From an uncultured bacterium (GTDB lineage Bacteria; Cyanobacteriota; Vampirovibrionia; Gastranaerophilales; Gastranaerophilaceae), in NCBI GenBank assembly GCA_900556295.1, contig USOK01000008.1, forward strand, positions 1-16,012: DNA of 16,012 nt, in the 5' to 3' direction. Under the pieces are notes generated by a model. It searched no databases, was not told where the DNA came from, and saw only the letters and a program-made list of their open reading frames with translations. The first letter of the stretch is position 1. Each line of letters begins with the position of its first letter. This document shows, piece after piece, positions 15,108 to 16,012 of this stretch. The position numbers were made by a program, and so were the translations under genes.

Positions 15108-16007
15108 TTATTCGCCTCTCCAATAGCTTTCGTTTTTAAACAAAATATCCCAATAATTATCAGGTTTAGAAGCATTTGCTGGTGTTGTGAACCAAACTCG
15201 ATATTCTACATCAGAGCTGTTAGTATATTGAATTTTCGCAGGATTTACATTGTTATGAGCATACCAATAACAGCCATCATTGCTAGAAGAATCGCCCCTG
15301 ACAGGATTACAGCCCCAACGGTATTGTATTGATACATATTTAAAAATATCATGACCATAGCGATTTGGGCCTCTATATGGACCGTTTGTATCAAAAATAA
15401 AAGCGAGACATGTTGGAGTAGATGAATTCATATTATACCAAAAACGTCCGACATACATTCCATTCGGGAGCAAATATCCATTATTAAAAGTACTTGTTGG
15501 ATCAGATGGCCATACATTATTTCCAATTATACCATATGTTTTAACTCCTCTGTGATATATTTCAGGTGAAGCTTTGATTTGCTTTGCACCTTTAAATTGT
15601 TTTACCCAAACATCATTTAAAGCTTCTAAATTTCGGCGAGGTTCACCTCCATTCTTATCAAGCGAAGAAACATAATAATTCAAATGTAAATCTTTCAGAT
15701 CTTCATATCCAAGCTCATTCACAGTCATTTTTATGGCTTTCGTAAGCATTGCATCGGCAGTTTTGAATTGCACTTCTAACTTTTTGGCTTTGAAATGATT
15801 AATCACAGCCGGCATTGTTAAAGCACTTACAATTCCGATAACACCAAGCGTTATGAGAACTTCGGCAAGGGTAAATGCTGTGCATTTACGTGAAAAGTGA
15901 GAAGTGAAACGTGAAAAGACCGTATCGGGAAAGTTATTGCTGATTACGGAGTCACAGCCCTCTCTCTTTGTGAGAGGGAGCAGTCGTTTGCGAACTCCTG
16001 TGAGCAT
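15108..16007 (-). CDS. Type IV pilin-like / pseudopilin protein with an unusually long leader
   Basis: A prepilin-like protein, probably processed by prepilin peptidase and assembled into a type IV pilus or type II secretion pseudopilus. The class III N-terminal methylation signature is clear: cleavage before Phe45 in CTA/FTLAEVLITLGVIGIVSA, with Glu at +5 of the mature protein and a hydrophobic helix to about residue 65, then an alpha-spine (KAKKLEVQFKTADAMLTKAI). The globular part (about 105-299) is rich in G, N, Y and W, with two cysteines about residues 234 and 247. Residue -1 is Ala rather than the usual Gly. The 44-residue leader is long for the class and is encoded by repeat-like DNA (listed separately). 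The only ATG before the helix is at 16007, five bases from the window edge, and the frame stays open to that edge, so a start outside cannot be excluded. Confidence 0.8.
   Translation of the reverse strand: MLTGVRKRLLPLTKREGCDSVISNNFPDTVFSRFTSHFSRKCTAFTLAEVLITLGVIGIVSALTMPAVINHFKAKKLEVQFKTADAMLTKAIKMTVNELGYEDLKDLHLNYYVSSLDKNGGEPRRNLEALNDVWVKQFKGAKQIKASPEIYHRGVKTYGIIGNNVWPSDPTSTFNNGYLLPNGMYVGRFWYNMNSSTPTCLAFIFDTNGPYRGPNRYGHDIFKYVSIQYRWGCNPVRGDSSSNDGCYWYAHNNVNPAKIQYTNSSDVEYRVWFTTPANASKPDNYWDILFKNESYWRGE
15871..15889 (-). repeat. Perfect hairpin at the prepilin cleavage-site codons
   Basis: GTAAATGC and GCATTTAC form a perfect 8-bp stem with the loop TGT. The hairpin covers the codons for KCTAFT, exactly where the leader meets the mature pilin. 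Confidence 0.7.
15888..15918 (-). repeat. Short imperfect tandem repeat in the pilin leader
   Basis: ACGTGAAAAG occurs at 15888-15897 and again at 15909-15918, with the related TGAGAAGTGAA between. In the protein this gives the repeating F-S-R-F-T-S-H-F-S-R stretch of the leader. Confidence 0.7.
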
Positions 16008-16011
16008 TACG
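15958..16011 (-). repeat. Dispersed hairpin repeat, copy A (in the pilin leader codons)
   Basis: CCCTCTC (15958-15964) and GAGAGGG (15972-15978) form a perfect 7-bp stem with a 7-nt loop. Read on the minus strand, the preceding TCACAG, GTTCGCAAACGAC and TGCTCCCTCT line up by eye with the plus-strand sequence at 4550-4600 (17 of the first 25 positions identical). Confidence 0.5.
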
Positions 16012-16012
16012 A

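Noticed and set aside
1..16012. CRISPR array, insertion sequence or prophage
   Set aside because: No regularly spaced repeats, transposase, integrase or phage structural gene is visible; the only repeats are the 178-bp pair and the short hairpin elements.

Overview
The window looks like chromosomal DNA from a low-GC, diderm, flagellated bacterium. The best guess is a non-photosynthetic relative of the Cyanobacteria (Gastranaerophilales / Melainabacteria). The evidence is indirect: a very AT-rich background, a TamB/AsmA-type envelope protein, flagellar genes in an order that lacks a recognisable fliG, and a pilin-like protein with the segment FTLAEVLITLGVIGIVSA, which I associate with that group. 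No rRNA or marker gene is present, so the lineage is an inference.

Layout. (1) Positions 1-4063, plus strand: the 3' part of a giant TamB/AsmA-like envelope protein whose start lies outside the window. (2) Positions 4313-11127, minus strand: a flagellar export/basal-body cluster read fliE, fliF, [about 560 bp with a tandem 178-bp duplication], an unrecognised 339-aa protein in the usual fliG slot, fliH, flhA, then yidD. (3) Positions 11302-12694: a divergent pair, a dCMP deaminase (minus) and a DxD glycosyltransferase (plus). (4) Positions 12717-15052: a divergent pair, a strongly aberrant PurH-like protein (minus) and an unrecognised 225-aa acidic/coiled-coil protein (plus), each with a readable promoter. 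A clean bidirectional terminator follows. (5) Positions 15108-16007, minus strand: a type IV pilin-like/pseudopilin protein with an unusually long leader.

How the genes fit together. FliE and FliF build the MS-ring and rod junction, FlhA is the export gate, and FliH regulates the export ATPase; fliI and fliG are not present here. The FliF C-terminus still carries what looks like a FliG-binding helix, so the 339-aa protein between fliF and fliH is a reasonable candidate for a highly diverged or replaced rotor/switch protein. YidD (membrane insertion helper) shares the strand of flhA. The dCMP deaminase and the PurH-like protein belong to nucleotide metabolism, but the PurH-like protein has lost motifs normally invariant in both of its domains.

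The best leads are the FliG-position protein, the degenerate PurH, the 178-bp tandem repeat inside the flagellar cluster, and a hairpin-bearing dispersed repeat that appears twice: after flhA, and inside the leader-coding part of the pilin gene.
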